Shown: positions 27,792-36,207 of the stretch, piece after piece
How the letters are laid out: each line of letters opens with the position of its first letter
Numbering within the stretch: position 1 is the first letter of the stretch
Assembly (NCBI GenBank): GCA_035556195.1
Contig: DATMFK010000066.1
Span: 124,001-188,000 of the forward strand
Reading direction: 5' to 3'
Source of the DNA: G016756615 sp035556195
GTDB lineage: Bacteria; Pseudomonadota; Alphaproteobacteria; Rhizobiales; Rhizobiaceae
DNA: 64,000 nucleotides
Notes under the pieces: generated by a model
Database searches by the model: none
What the model was told of the DNA's origin: nothing
Seen by the model: only the letters and a program-made list of their open reading frames with translations
Program-made: the position numbers and the translations under genes

Positions 27792-28787
27792 TCAGGCGGC
27801 CCTGTCGCCCCGGAAGCGACTTGGCGGCACGTCGTTGAGCCGGTTCCAGGCACGGCGGAACTGGCGCGCCGATGCGAAGCCGGAGCGTTCGGCCACGCTC
27901 TCCATGTCGAGGCGCGACTGCGCAACGAGTTCGCGCGCCAGGGCTATGCGCATGCGATTGACATATTCCGTCACGCTCATACCCGCATGCTCGTTGAAGA
28001 GTCGCGAAAGGTTGCGCGGGCTGGCGGCAGCCACCCGTGCGAGCGCTCCAACGGACCAGTCGCGTGCCGGATCGGCGGCCACGGCGTCCTGAACCCGATG
28101 GATCGCCGGATGTATGTGATTTCGCCCTTCGAGCCAGGGCGAAATCTGTGGGTCGGCGCCGCCTCGGCGAAGATAGACAACGAGATAGCGGGCGACGGCG
28201 AGGGCCGTCGCATGGCCAGCCTGCCGGGCGACGACATGCAGCATCAAGTCGATGCCCGCGGTGATGCCGGCGCTTGTCAGCCGTTCGCCATCCTCGACAT
28301 AGAGCCTGTTCTCGCGGATGCGTGCGGCGGGCGCGAGGCGGGCCAGTTCGGCTATCGTTTCATGGTGCGTGGTGCATTCGAAGCCATCGAGTAGGCCGGC
28401 GCGTGCGGCGAGGAGAGCGCCCGAGCAGATCGACGCCAGCCGAATGCCGGGGCATATCGCGCGCTTCAGCCAGGCGACGATCTCGTCCTCGAGAGCCGCA
28501 TCGTCTTCGCGACACACGGTGCCGCCGAGCGGCAGGTCGGCGGCACCCGAGACAACGATCAGCGCCCCGTCGGGGAGTTCTTCCGGAAGAGGCGCTACGC
28601 CGGCGATATCCAGCCCGATCGAACTCCTGGCGCGGGACGATGGGCCCACATAGTTCACGATAAACCGCACGGCGTCCTGTTCGAGATTGGCCTTGCGCAG
28701 CACTTCCATGGGACCCGCCACGTCGAGCAGCAGCACGCGCGGCGGCACCACGACATAGACCGGGATCTCGACGGACGGCACCGTCAC
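27792..28787 (-). CDS. GlxA-family regulator (DJ-1/PfpI domain plus AraC HTH)
   Basis: The 331-residue protein has an N-terminal DJ-1/PfpI-like domain (about 1-185) with the nucleophile-elbow cysteine in LASICSGALLAA, and a C-terminal AraC-type double HTH with PRNLSRLFNEHAG and FASARQFRRAWNRLND. Such regulators sense small nitrogenous metabolites. The start is the GTG at 28787, which overlaps the isochorismatase-like stop (GTGA); the open frame continues upstream but has no homology-like content. Coupling to the hydrolase suggests that it controls the gene in front of it. Confidence 0.9.
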   Translation of the reverse strand: MTVPSVEIPVYVVVPPRVLLLDVAGPMEVLRKANLEQDAVRFIVNYVGPSSRARSSIGLDIAGVAPLPEELPDGALIVVSGAADLPLGGTVCREDDAALEDEIVAWLKRAICPGIRLASICSGALLAARAGLLDGFECTTHHETIAELARLAPAARIRENRLYVEDGERLTSAGITAGIDLMLHVVARQAGHATALAVARYLVVYLRRGGADPQISPWLEGRNHIHPAIHRVQDAVAADPARDWSVGALARVAAASPRNLSRLFNEHAGMSVTEYVNRMRIALARELVAQSRLDMESVAERSGFASARQFRRAWNRLNDVPPSRFRGDRAA

Positions 28788-29350
28788 GCCGCTATTTTCC
28801 TGGACGGCCCGGCAAGCGCTTCCTCCACCGTCGCGATCCGAGCGAAGCGGCCGGCCAGCACAAGTTCGGTGCGTGTCCTGATCTCGGCGGCGCTCCAGTC
28901 CCGACCGGACGCATCCGTCATCGGGAAGGTCAGGGTAGCCTCGCCGACATAGTCCACCACATAGCCGAGATCTGAGGCGTGACGTGTGGTGGTCTCGCAG
29001 CACTGCTCCGTGCGGATGCCTGAAACGATAATACGGCGGATGCCGTTCTCCGTCAGCCAGACATCGAGGCCGGTGCCGACGAGCGCGCTATGGCGGCGTT
29101 TCCGGAACACTGCGTCAGGCTCGATCTTCAGGGGCGCGAGCGTCCTCACCAGCCCCGAGGCCTCGGAGAAGGCACCGCTCTCCTCGACATGGAGTATCTG
29201 CACGACGGGAATGCCGGCGGCCTTCGCGCCGTCGACAAGCGCCTGCTGACGCTCGATGAACGCGGGCACGCCCTCTTCCCGGTAATATGGGCGGTGCCGA
29301 AAGGATTCCTGCACATCCACGACAATCAGCGCGGCTTCATTGGCGGACAT
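28784..29350 (-). CDS. Isochorismatase-like cysteine hydrolase
   Basis: The 188-residue enzyme has the triad of the family: Asp in IVVDVQESF (residue 12), Lys within RKRRHSALVGT and Cys in GIRTEQCCETTTRHA. Family members hydrolyse amides such as nicotinamide, ureidoacrylate or N-carbamoyl compounds; the substrate here is not evident. ATG 29350 is chosen because AAGGAG lies upstream; the longer frame to 29560 has no signal. It overlaps the GlxA-type gene by 4 bases and is divergent from the ECF41-controlled gene. Confidence 0.9.
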   Translation of the reverse strand: MSANEAALIVVDVQESFRHRPYYREEGVPAFIERQQALVDGAKAAGIPVVQILHVEESGAFSEASGLVRTLAPLKIEPDAVFRKRRHSALVGTGLDVWLTENGIRRIIVSGIRTEQCCETTTRHASDLGYVVDYVGEATLTFPMTDASGRDWSAAEIRTRTELVLAGRFARIATVEEALAGPSRKIAA

Positions 29351-29515
29351 TTCCTGATCTCCTTGCATTTGAAATGTAGCCCATCCTAACGCGTCGGAGA
29401 TAACGAGAAATGCTGTCTCGGGACGAAGTTGGGACAAATCACGCCATCGGGTTCCTACCGAACGGCCAGTCGCTCCGCCCAGAACGGACGGCGGCCAGAA
29501 GAAAATCGGACGGCA

Positions 29516-29542
29516 TGTCACATTGGGCGCGACCATCTCGTC
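29516..29542 (+). promoter_or_regulatory. ECF41-type sigma-factor promoter
   Basis: TGTCACA (29516-29522), a 16-base spacer and CGTC (29539-29542) match the published ECF41 target pattern TGTCACA-n16-CGTC. It lies 33 bases before the carboxymuconolactone decarboxylase-like gene, which is followed by an ECF41 sigma factor, so autoregulation is expected. Confidence 0.8.
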
Positions 29543-29574
29543 TTGTCGTCGTAAGACCAATGAAGGAGACGATC

Positions 29575-30033
29575 ATGACCCCAAGACTGAATGCGTTCGC
29601 TGCCGCCCCGGGTCCGATGCAATCCTGGCTCGACTTCGGAAATTCGATTCTGCAAAGCGGCCTTGAAGAGAGCCTTATGGAACTCGTGAAGATCCGCGCC
29701 TCGCAGATCAATGGCTGCGCCTTCTGTCTTCACATGCATACCACCGAGGCGAGAAGGAAAGGCGAGACGGAGGAACGCCTCTATCTGCTCGACGCCTGGC
29801 GGGAATCGCCCCTCTATAGCCAGCGAGAACGCGCGGCCCTTGCCTGGACCGAAGCCCTCACCCTGGTGTCAGAGACACGCGCACCCGACGACGTCTATGC
29901 TGTTCTGAAGGAACAGTTCAGCGAGGAGGAGCAAGTGACGCTCACGCTGCTCATCGTGGCGATCAACGGATGGAATCGCGTACAGGTCGGGTTCCGCGGC
30001 GTTCACCCGGTCTCGAAGAGGCAAGCTGCATGA
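29575..30033 (+). CDS. Carboxymuconolactone decarboxylase/AhpD-like protein
   Basis: The 152-residue protein has the AhpD-type redox motif CAFC (Cys48, Cys51) with a following histidine (CLHMH). This is the peroxidase-like rather than the decarboxylase subgroup. It is the type of partner (COE: carboxymuconolactone decarboxylase, oxidoreductase or epimerase) that is usually encoded beside ECF41 sigma factors. AAGGAG stands 6 bases before ATG 29575 and an ECF41-type promoter lies just upstream. Its stop overlaps the sigma factor ATG (ATGA). The physiological substrate of these partners is unknown. Confidence 0.92.
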   Translation: MTPRLNAFAAAPGPMQSWLDFGNSILQSGLEESLMELVKIRASQINGCAFCLHMHTTEARRKGETEERLYLLDAWRESPLYSQRERAALAWTEALTLVSETRAPDDVYAVLKEQFSEEEQVTLTLLIVAINGWNRVQVGFRGVHPVSKRQAA

Positions 30034-30905
30034 CGCCGGCGCCGAGCCAGGACGCCGTGGCGGCGTTCGATCCGCTACGTCCCCGCTTGACCCGCATCGC
30101 ATACCGGATGCTGGGCTCGGTGGCCGATGCCGAGGACGTGGTCCAGGATGCCTTCATACGGTGGCTCGGCACTGATCGCGAGGCGGTGCGGGAGCCTGAG
30201 GCCTTCCTGCGCCGCGTCGTGACGCGCCTGTGCCTCGACCAGTTGAAATCGGCACGGCGCAGGCGTGAGACCTATGTCGGCCCCTGGCTCCCGGAGCCGG
30301 TCATCGAGACCGACCAGGATGGCATCGACGACGATATCACCCTGCCGCTGATGATGGCGCTGGAGCGGCTTTCGCCGCTGGAGCGGGCGGCCTTTCTCCT
30401 CCACGATGTCTTCGGAGCAGGCTTCGAAGAAGTTGCGGAGACGATCGGGCGCGAACCGGCCGCGTGCCGCCAGTTGGCCAGCCGGGCGAGAGCCCATATT
30501 CGCGCCGCGCGGCCACGCTTCCATGTTCCCAGGGAGCAGGGCCTGAAGATCGCTGCCGCGTTCTTTGCGGCATCGCGCGGCGGCGAAATGGGGCAATTGC
30601 GCTCGCTTCTCGCGACGGACGTGACCGTCTACGCCGACGGGGGCGGCAAGGCCACGGCGGCTCCAGAGCCCGTCGTCGGCTACGAGAAGGTCATCGAACT
30701 TCACGTTCTGCTGTCGCGTGTCTTTGCCAAGAACATGTCACGGATCCTGCGCTACGCCTTCATCGACGGATTGCCGGGCTTCGTCACAATCGAGCCGGGC
30801 GGCGTCGTCCAGACGACGGCATTGCAGATCGAGAACGGCAAGATCACCGCGATTTACGTCATGCGCAATCCCGACAAGCTGCGCCACATCGGCACCGTTC
30901 ACTGA
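30030..30905 (+). CDS. ECF41-type RNA polymerase sigma factor with SnoaL-like C-terminal domain
   Basis: The 291-residue protein has sigma regions 2 (RIAYRMLGSVADAEDVVQDAF) and 4 (LLHDVFGAGFEEVAETIGRE), then a SnoaL/NTF2-like extension of about 110 residues. The linker signature DGGGK and the C-terminal NPDKL are both hallmarks of ECF41. In this group the extension, not a separate anti-sigma factor, regulates activity. It starts at an ATGA overlap with the AhpD-like gene and presumably transcribes that pair from the TGTCACA promoter. A second ECF41 factor occurs at 62374-63369. Confidence 0.93.
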   Translation: MTPAPSQDAVAAFDPLRPRLTRIAYRMLGSVADAEDVVQDAFIRWLGTDREAVREPEAFLRRVVTRLCLDQLKSARRRRETYVGPWLPEPVIETDQDGIDDDITLPLMMALERLSPLERAAFLLHDVFGAGFEEVAETIGREPAACRQLASRARAHIRAARPRFHVPREQGLKIAAAFFAASRGGEMGQLRSLLATDVTVYADGGGKATAAPEPVVGYEKVIELHVLLSRVFAKNMSRILRYAFIDGLPGFVTIEPGGVVQTTALQIENGKITAIYVMRNPDKLRHIGTVH

Positions 30906-31816
30906 CGAGACGCATCGAGGGATTTCAGGCTCAGTTCGTCCGCAAGATATGTTCGCAGCTCCTGCGCAAACGATCGTGCGAGGCCCGAGGCCGGCCAATG
31001 CTCGGGCCACACGAGATTGAGGTTGAACGACAATGATTGCCGGAAGGGCCGTAGCTGCTGCACCCCGCCAGGAACGCGCGAGGCGGTCAGCCGATCGACG
31101 ACCGCAATGCCAACGCCGCGCATGACAAGCTCCATCGCCACCGACGTCCAGAACACCCGGACCCGGTGCCGCGCGTAGACCTTCTCCTGCTCCAGCAGCG
31201 CTTCCAGCCAGAACTGGGTGCGGTCGAGGTGATCGTAGGTGATGAGGTCGCGGCCTTGCAGGTCCTGGATTTCGATGATGTCGCGGCTTTCCAGCGGGTC
31301 GCCCGGCGGCAGCGCGCAGAACAATTCCAGGTCCACGAGCGGTTCGATCCTGATGCCCGGTGGCTTCGAGAGGCAGAAGCAGACGCCGAGATCGACCTGC
31401 CGCGCAGCCACCCACTCCACGATTCGAGCCGAGCTGCGCGTTTGCAACGCGACGGAAACGGATGGCCGCTCGCGCATGAAATTCGCCACGATTTCCGGCA
31501 TGGCCGTCAGCGACAGCAACGGAAGCGACGCGACAGTCAGATGGCCGTGCCGCTCTCCGCTCAAATCCTTCATGAACTGATCGAGCTGCGACAGGCCGAG
31601 AAACAGACGTTCGACCTGATCGTAGAGTGCGGTTCCCTCCGGGGTCGGCGCAAGGCGGCCACCGTTGCGCGCGAATAGCGCCAGATTCAGCCGTCGCTCC
31701 AATTGGGCGATGTACTTACTGGCGGCGGGCTGGGAGATCATCAGCCGTTGCGCGGCTCTCGATACCGAACCCTCCGTCATGACAGCCCGGAAGATTTCGA
31801 TCTCTCGGATGTTCAA
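30899..31816 (-). CDS. LysR-type transcriptional regulator
   Basis: The protein of about 305 residues has an N-terminal winged helix (IREIEIFRAVMTEGSVSRAA, QPAASKYIAQLERRLN) and a periplasmic-binding-like effector domain. I choose TTG 31816 because GGAGGGGG lies just before it and LysR proteins of this type usually begin two residues before IREIE. ATGs at 31834 and 31858 are alternatives without ribosome sites. It overlaps the sigma factor's end by 7 bases on the opposite strand and is divergent from the M24/ABC operon, which it probably controls. Confidence 0.9.
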   Translation of the reverse strand: MNIREIEIFRAVMTEGSVSRAAQRLMISQPAASKYIAQLERRLNLALFARNGGRLAPTPEGTALYDQVERLFLGLSQLDQFMKDLSGERHGHLTVASLPLLSLTAMPEIVANFMRERPSVSVALQTRSSARIVEWVAARQVDLGVCFCLSKPPGIRIEPLVDLELFCALPPGDPLESRDIIEIQDLQGRDLITYDHLDRTQFWLEALLEQEKVYARHRVRVFWTSVAMELVMRGVGIAVVDRLTASRVPGGVQQLRPFRQSLSFNLNLVWPEHWPASGLARSFAQELRTYLADELSLKSLDASRQ

Positions 31817-31928
31817 GTGCCCCCTCCGTTCCATATCCAAACGGTTATAGTGCACCAAAGAATTGGTATTTGGAAGTTATGGCAGGCGGCGATAATCCTG
31901 CACGGATAACTACTAGCTGGAGCTTTTC

Positions 31929-33092
31929 GTGGCCGACCAATATGCCCGCATGCAGCTGGCCTTTCCCGCCAGCGTCTATCAGGCGAACCTAGCACTTCTC
32001 CAGTCGGACATCCGTGCACGCGGCCTGGCTGCGATAGCGCTGTTCGACCCTGAGAGCATCTACTGGCTCACGGGCTATCGTTCGATCGGCTACTTCACCT
32101 TCCAATGCACGCTGGTGCTGCCGGAAGGCGGCCCCATCATGGTGTCTCGGCAGGTCAACCATGCCATCGCGCTGGCCAATGACAATATCGTGGAATTCGT
32201 GGCGATCGAAGACACGTCCGATCCGATCGATGTCCTGTCCGGCTTTCTCCAGGCACGCGTCCCCGGCAACGGGCCTATCGGCCTGGAGACGGCGTCGACC
32301 TATCTCAGCGTGCAATCCTACAAGCGCCTTGAGGCGGCGCTGCCTGGCCGTTTCGCCGATTGGGGCGGCATCATCGAAGAGGCCCGGACGATCAAGTCGC
32401 CGGAACAGCTGGCCTTCATGCGTGAGGCCGCGAAGGCCGCAGTCGCAGGACTGGACGCAGCGGTGAAGGCAGTCCGTCCGGGGTGCACGGAGAACGACCT
32501 TGCTGCCGCAATGCTTTACGGCGCCACCACCGCAGGCAGCGAATATACCCGTGTTCCGCTTGTCTCCACCGGAAAGGCGACCGGCGTATGCTTCACGACG
32601 TGGGAACGCCGTGAGGTCAAACGCGGCGATGTGGTCTTCCTTGAAGCAGCCGCCAACATCAACCGTTACCATGCGATGATCGCCCGTAATTGCATTGTCG
32701 GTCCCGCCACGCCAGAGCACAAACATTATGCCCAGGTGGTGATCGATGCGCTGGACAGCGCCATCGAGGCCATTCGCCCTGGCGTCACCTCCGGTGCCGT
32801 CGACGCCGCTTGTCGTGGCGTGTTCGACAGAGCGGGACTGGGACGCTATTTCGATCACCGCACCGCCTACGGCATCGGTATCGGCTTTCCTCCCAACTGG
32901 GCTGAAGGACGCTTCCTGGCGCTGAAGCCCAACGACCCGACCCGATTGCTGCCGGGGATGACTTTTCATCTCGTTCCCTCGCTCTTCATGCCGCAATTCT
33001 GCTTTATGTCGAGCGAGAGCGTCGCCGTCACGGAGGACGGCTGCGAGGTCCTGACCCACTATCCGCGCAAGCTCATCGAGATCGACATCTGA
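31929..33092 (+). CDS. M24-family (creatinase/ectoine-hydrolase-like) protein without metal ligands
   Basis: The 387-residue protein has the two-domain creatinase N plus pita-bread fold. The positions of the dinuclear metal ligands are changed: LEAAANINRYHAMIAR has Glu239 and Met250 where aminopeptidases have Asp, RTAYGIGIGFPPNW has Tyr for the ligand His, and only the late Glu (ESVAVTEDG) remains. This fits creatinase and ectoine hydrolase DoeA, which cleave C-N bonds without metals. GTG 31929 has GGAG upstream. It heads an operon with an ABC importer and probably hydrolyses the imported compound. Confidence 0.88.
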   Translation: MADQYARMQLAFPASVYQANLALLQSDIRARGLAAIALFDPESIYWLTGYRSIGYFTFQCTLVLPEGGPIMVSRQVNHAIALANDNIVEFVAIEDTSDPIDVLSGFLQARVPGNGPIGLETASTYLSVQSYKRLEAALPGRFADWGGIIEEARTIKSPEQLAFMREAAKAAVAGLDAAVKAVRPGCTENDLAAAMLYGATTAGSEYTRVPLVSTGKATGVCFTTWERREVKRGDVVFLEAAANINRYHAMIARNCIVGPATPEHKHYAQVVIDALDSAIEAIRPGVTSGAVDAACRGVFDRAGLGRYFDHRTAYGIGIGFPPNWAEGRFLALKPNDPTRLLPGMTFHLVPSLFMPQFCFMSSESVAVTEDGCEVLTHYPRKLIEIDI

Positions 33093-33156
33093 TCGTCCCG
33101 TGGGGCGGGCCCATCGGCCGCCGCCGAATGCAAGCACCAGCGTTTCGGAATCCGAC

Positions 33157-33930
33157 ATGCGAGCAAACTGGATCTATCCCTCGGCAGCAATCCTCTGCTC
33201 GATCGTCTTGTGGCAGCTTTCCGTGTCGCTGTTCGCGATCCCGCCGTATTTGCTGCCGCCGCCGCTGGCCGTGCTTGAGCGGCTGGGTGCCGATTTCAGC
33301 TTTCTGATCTATCATTCCTGGATCACGACGATAGAGACGCTGGGCGGCTTTCTGCTGAGCATCGTGATCGGCATCCCTCTCGGGATCCTGCTCGTCTGGT
33401 CGCGCACGCTCGAGCGCGCGATCATGCCGCTGCTCGTCGTGTCGCAGGCCTTTCCAAAGGTCGCGATTGCACCGCTGATCATCATCTGGTTCGGTCTCGG
33501 GCTCTTCCCGAAGGTGCTTATCGCCTTCTCGGTGGCATTCTTTCCGATCGTCGTCAGCACGATCGCCGGGATGCGTTCCGTCGATTCCGACCTCAACGAT
33601 CTCGCCCGGTCCATGCAGTCTTCCGCGCTCAAGACCTTTCTCAAGATCAGGCTGCCCTTCGCGATGCCGCAGATCTTCTCCGGTCTGAAGGTCGCGATCG
33701 CCTTCGCCACAGTGGGTGCCGTCGTCGGCGAATGGGTAGGAGCCGAAAGCGGACTCGGCTACCTGCTCCTGTCGGCCAACGCCAATCTCGACACGGCGCT
33801 GCTGTTCGCAGTGCTCGTGGCGCTAATGGTGATCGGGCTGGCGCTCTATTACGCGGTCGAGTTCGCCGAGCGGCTGATGATCCCCTGGCATATCAGCGTA
33901 CGCAGCGAGGAAGCGCCTGCCTCGAGCTGA
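33157..33930 (+). CDS. ABC transporter permease (NitT/TauT type)
   Basis: The 257-residue inner-membrane protein has about six helices and a BPD-type permease loop near the C-terminus (MQSSALKTFLKIRLPFAMPQ ahead of a conserved glycine). It follows the SsuC/TauC pattern, including PFLVVSQAFPKVAIAPLII-like helices. ATG 33157 gives the usual length; a GTG at 33100 is open but lacks a ribosome site. It lies between the hydrolase and the binding-protein gene and would form the channel of one importer. Confidence 0.9.
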   Translation: MRANWIYPSAAILCSIVLWQLSVSLFAIPPYLLPPPLAVLERLGADFSFLIYHSWITTIETLGGFLLSIVIGIPLGILLVWSRTLERAIMPLLVVSQAFPKVAIAPLIIIWFGLGLFPKVLIAFSVAFFPIVVSTIAGMRSVDSDLNDLARSMQSSALKTFLKIRLPFAMPQIFSGLKVAIAFATVGAVVGEWVGAESGLGYLLLSANANLDTALLFAVLVALMVIGLALYYAVEFAERLMIPWHISVRSEEAPASS

Positions 33931-33967
33931 GGTCGACCATCTCCATGAAACCAGAAAAGAGGGAACC

Positions 33968-34951
33968 ATGAAACTTCGCATTCTCACGACCGCCGCGGCG
34001 CTGGCTGTCTCCGTTGTGGCCGGCACGTCGGCAATCGCGCAGGAAAGGCTGGGGCTGAGGCTCGACTACAGCATCTACGGCACACACGCCCCGTTCTATC
34101 TCGGCATTGACAGGGGCTTCTACAAGGACGAAGGCATCGATCTCCAGATCGGCGAAGGGAGCGGTTCCAGCAACACGGCCAAGCTGGTGGCCCAGGGAAC
34201 GGACCCCATCGGCTTCATGGACTACGGCACGATGGTGAAGGGCATCGCCGGCGGCATGCCCCTCAAAGGCATTTTCGCCGTGCATCAGCGTTCGCCGATG
34301 GTCATCATCAGTCATGCGGACGCGCCGGTCAAATCACCACGAGAACTCGAAGGCAAGGTGCTCGGCATGAGCCAATCGGAGTCGACCGCCCAGATGTTCC
34401 CGGTGCTTGCAGCTATTGGGGGCTCAGACGCCTCCAAGATCAACGTCATCTCGCCCGCGGTCGGAGCCAAGACGGCCCTGTTCCTGCAGAAGCGGGCAGA
34501 CGCCATCACCGGCGTCACCTATTTCCACGTGCCGCCGCTCGAAGCGCAAGGCGCCAAGCTCAGCTATTTCTACTATGCGGATTTCGGGGTGAGCGCACTG
34601 GAAGGTGGCGTGGCAGCGAACACTGAATGGCTCAAGGCCAATGCCGATCTCGCCCGCCGCTTCGTATCGGCAACACAGAAAGCCTTCGAGATCGCGAAAG
34701 CCGAGCCGGCTACGGCGGTCGACGCGCTGATAAAGCTGCGCCCTGAACAGTCTCGCAACCGCGACCTCCTCGTGCGCCAGCTCGAGCTGTCGATGGAAGC
34801 GACATCCACCCCCAATACGCAAGGCATGCCATTCGGCAAGATGTCCGAGAAGGACTGGCGGGCCATGGTCGATCAGTTCGTGCAGTCCAAGCAGATGAGC
34901 GACCCGATTGCGCTCGACAAGCTCTACACCAACGCGTTGATTCCCGAGTAA
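33968..34951 (+). CDS. ABC transporter substrate-binding protein (SsuA/THI5-like)
   Basis: The 327-residue protein has a signal peptide (ILTTAAALAVSVVAGTSAIAQ cleavage region) and a periplasmic binding fold of the NMT1/THI5 type. RLDYSIYGTHAPFYLGIDRG is the typical opening, and KLVAQGTDPIGFMDYG follows. Binders of this class deliver sulfonates, nitrate, pyrimidines or riboflavin-like ligands; the ligand cannot be named here. GAGGGA precedes the ATG. It sits between its permease and ATPase genes. Confidence 0.92.
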   Translation: MKLRILTTAAALAVSVVAGTSAIAQERLGLRLDYSIYGTHAPFYLGIDRGFYKDEGIDLQIGEGSGSSNTAKLVAQGTDPIGFMDYGTMVKGIAGGMPLKGIFAVHQRSPMVIISHADAPVKSPRELEGKVLGMSQSESTAQMFPVLAAIGGSDASKINVISPAVGAKTALFLQKRADAITGVTYFHVPPLEAQGAKLSYFYYADFGVSALEGGVAANTEWLKANADLARRFVSATQKAFEIAKAEPATAVDALIKLRPEQSRNRDLLVRQLELSMEATSTPNTQGMPFGKMSEKDWRAMVDQFVQSKQMSDPIALDKLYTNALIPE

Positions 34952-34954
34952 GCC

Positions 34955-35767
34955 ATGCCAAGCGCCGACACCATCCCTGCCAAAGCCGTGGATCGGCGCC
35001 GGGATCATTCGAAGAACGCCATCGACGTCGAAGGCGTCACGCAACGCTTCGGATCTCTCCAGGCTCTCGAAATGGTCGACCTCATTATCCCGGAGGGAGA
35101 GTTCCTGTCGGTGCTCGGCCCGTCCGGCTGCGGCAAAAGCACTTTGATGCGAGCCGTGGCCGGGCTGGTTCCGCCCACCACGGGGGCGGTGAAGATCGCC
35201 GGCGAGACCGTCGAGAAGCCGCATCCCGACGTCGGAATCGTCTTTCAAAAAGCCACGCTGCTGCCCTGGCGCAGCGTGGTGGACAACATCGTTCTCCAGC
35301 TCGAAATGCGGGGCAAGACGATCGAGGGGTACAGGGGAAGGCTCAAGGAACTGATCGAGCTCACCGGGCTCTCCGGTTTCGAGAAGGCTCTGCCACACCA
35401 ACTTTCCGGAGGAATGCAGCAACGCGTGGCTCTCTGTCGCGCGCTGATCCACGATCCAAAGATCCTGCTCATGGACGAGCCCTTCGGCGCCCTGGACGCC
35501 ATGACACGAGAAACGATGAACCTCGAACTGCAGCGCGTCTGGTTGGAAAGCCGCAAGACCGTGATGTTCATCACACATTCGATCTCCGAAGCCGTGTTCC
35601 TGTCGGACCGGATCGTCGTGATGAGCAAACGGCCGGGACGCATCGCAACCGTGATCGATGTGGACCTGCCGCGGCCGCGCAGCTATGCGATGGTGGGCGA
35701 TCCCATCTTCGTCGAGGCTGCGACGAGCATCCGTCAGTGCTTCGATGCCGTTGGTATGACGGAATGA
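34955..35767 (+). CDS. ABC transporter ATP-binding protein (SsuB/TauB type)
   Basis: The 270-residue ATPase has Walker A LGPSGCGKST, signature LSGGMQQRVALCRAL, Walker B ILLMDEPFGALD and the H-loop FITHSISEAV. It starts three bases after the binding-protein stop and completes the importer with the permease and binding protein. The DEPFGALDAMTRE stretch is typical of NitT/TauT-family ATPases. Confidence 0.95.
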   Translation: MPSADTIPAKAVDRRRDHSKNAIDVEGVTQRFGSLQALEMVDLIIPEGEFLSVLGPSGCGKSTLMRAVAGLVPPTTGAVKIAGETVEKPHPDVGIVFQKATLLPWRSVVDNIVLQLEMRGKTIEGYRGRLKELIELTGLSGFEKALPHQLSGGMQQRVALCRALIHDPKILLMDEPFGALDAMTRETMNLELQRVWLESRKTVMFITHSISEAVFLSDRIVVMSKRPGRIATVIDVDLPRPRSYAMVGDPIFVEAATSIRQCFDAVGMTE

Positions 35768-35812
35768 CGAGAGTGCCTTTCAGCGCCCGTTTCGATCGGG
35801 GGCCCGAGGCGG

Positions 35813-36180
35813 GCCCGCATCGGCTTCATCTGCATCGCCGGCCTTGCTGACTCACTTGGCGCGAGACGCATTGACCTGGGGACCGCGTACACTGCCGAAA
35901 TCAACGCCGTTGACGCCGCTAGTTCCGCGGGGTCGGGTTTTCGATGTCGTAAAAATGGCGGGTCAGGATCTGCTGACCGACGCCGACATGAACCACGTTT
36001 CGCCCTATTCTCTTGCCGAGCTCGCCAAGTCAGTGAACCGTGCGGATGCGATCCTCATCAGCTGCGGAGCGCTCTGGTGATCGGCCGCGACCAGGCAAGC
36101 TGGTGGCATCGCCTTCGTCTCGCAGGTATCAAGGACCGCAGAGGCGGATTCGGACGCCTGCTTCGCGAATACTGCTACGT
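35813..36180 (+). pseudogene. Decayed Asp/Glu racemase or maleate cis-trans isomerase
   Basis: Three frames together spell one family protein. The first gives LGTAYTAEINAVDAA up to about 35937, where an extra T in a T-run (35938-35941) shifts the frame. The second gives FDVVKMAGQDLLTDADMNHV and DAILISCGAL, with the second catalytic cysteine. After about 36072 a deletion and shift leads to VIGRDQASWWHRLRLAGIKD and GFGRLLREY. Most of the N-terminal domain is missing. The intact enzyme would racemise an acidic amino acid or isomerise maleate, so it may once have belonged to the catabolic operon around it. Confidence 0.82.
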
Positions 36181-36207
36181 GAATCCTCCCGACGGACGGC
36201 TCTCGAT

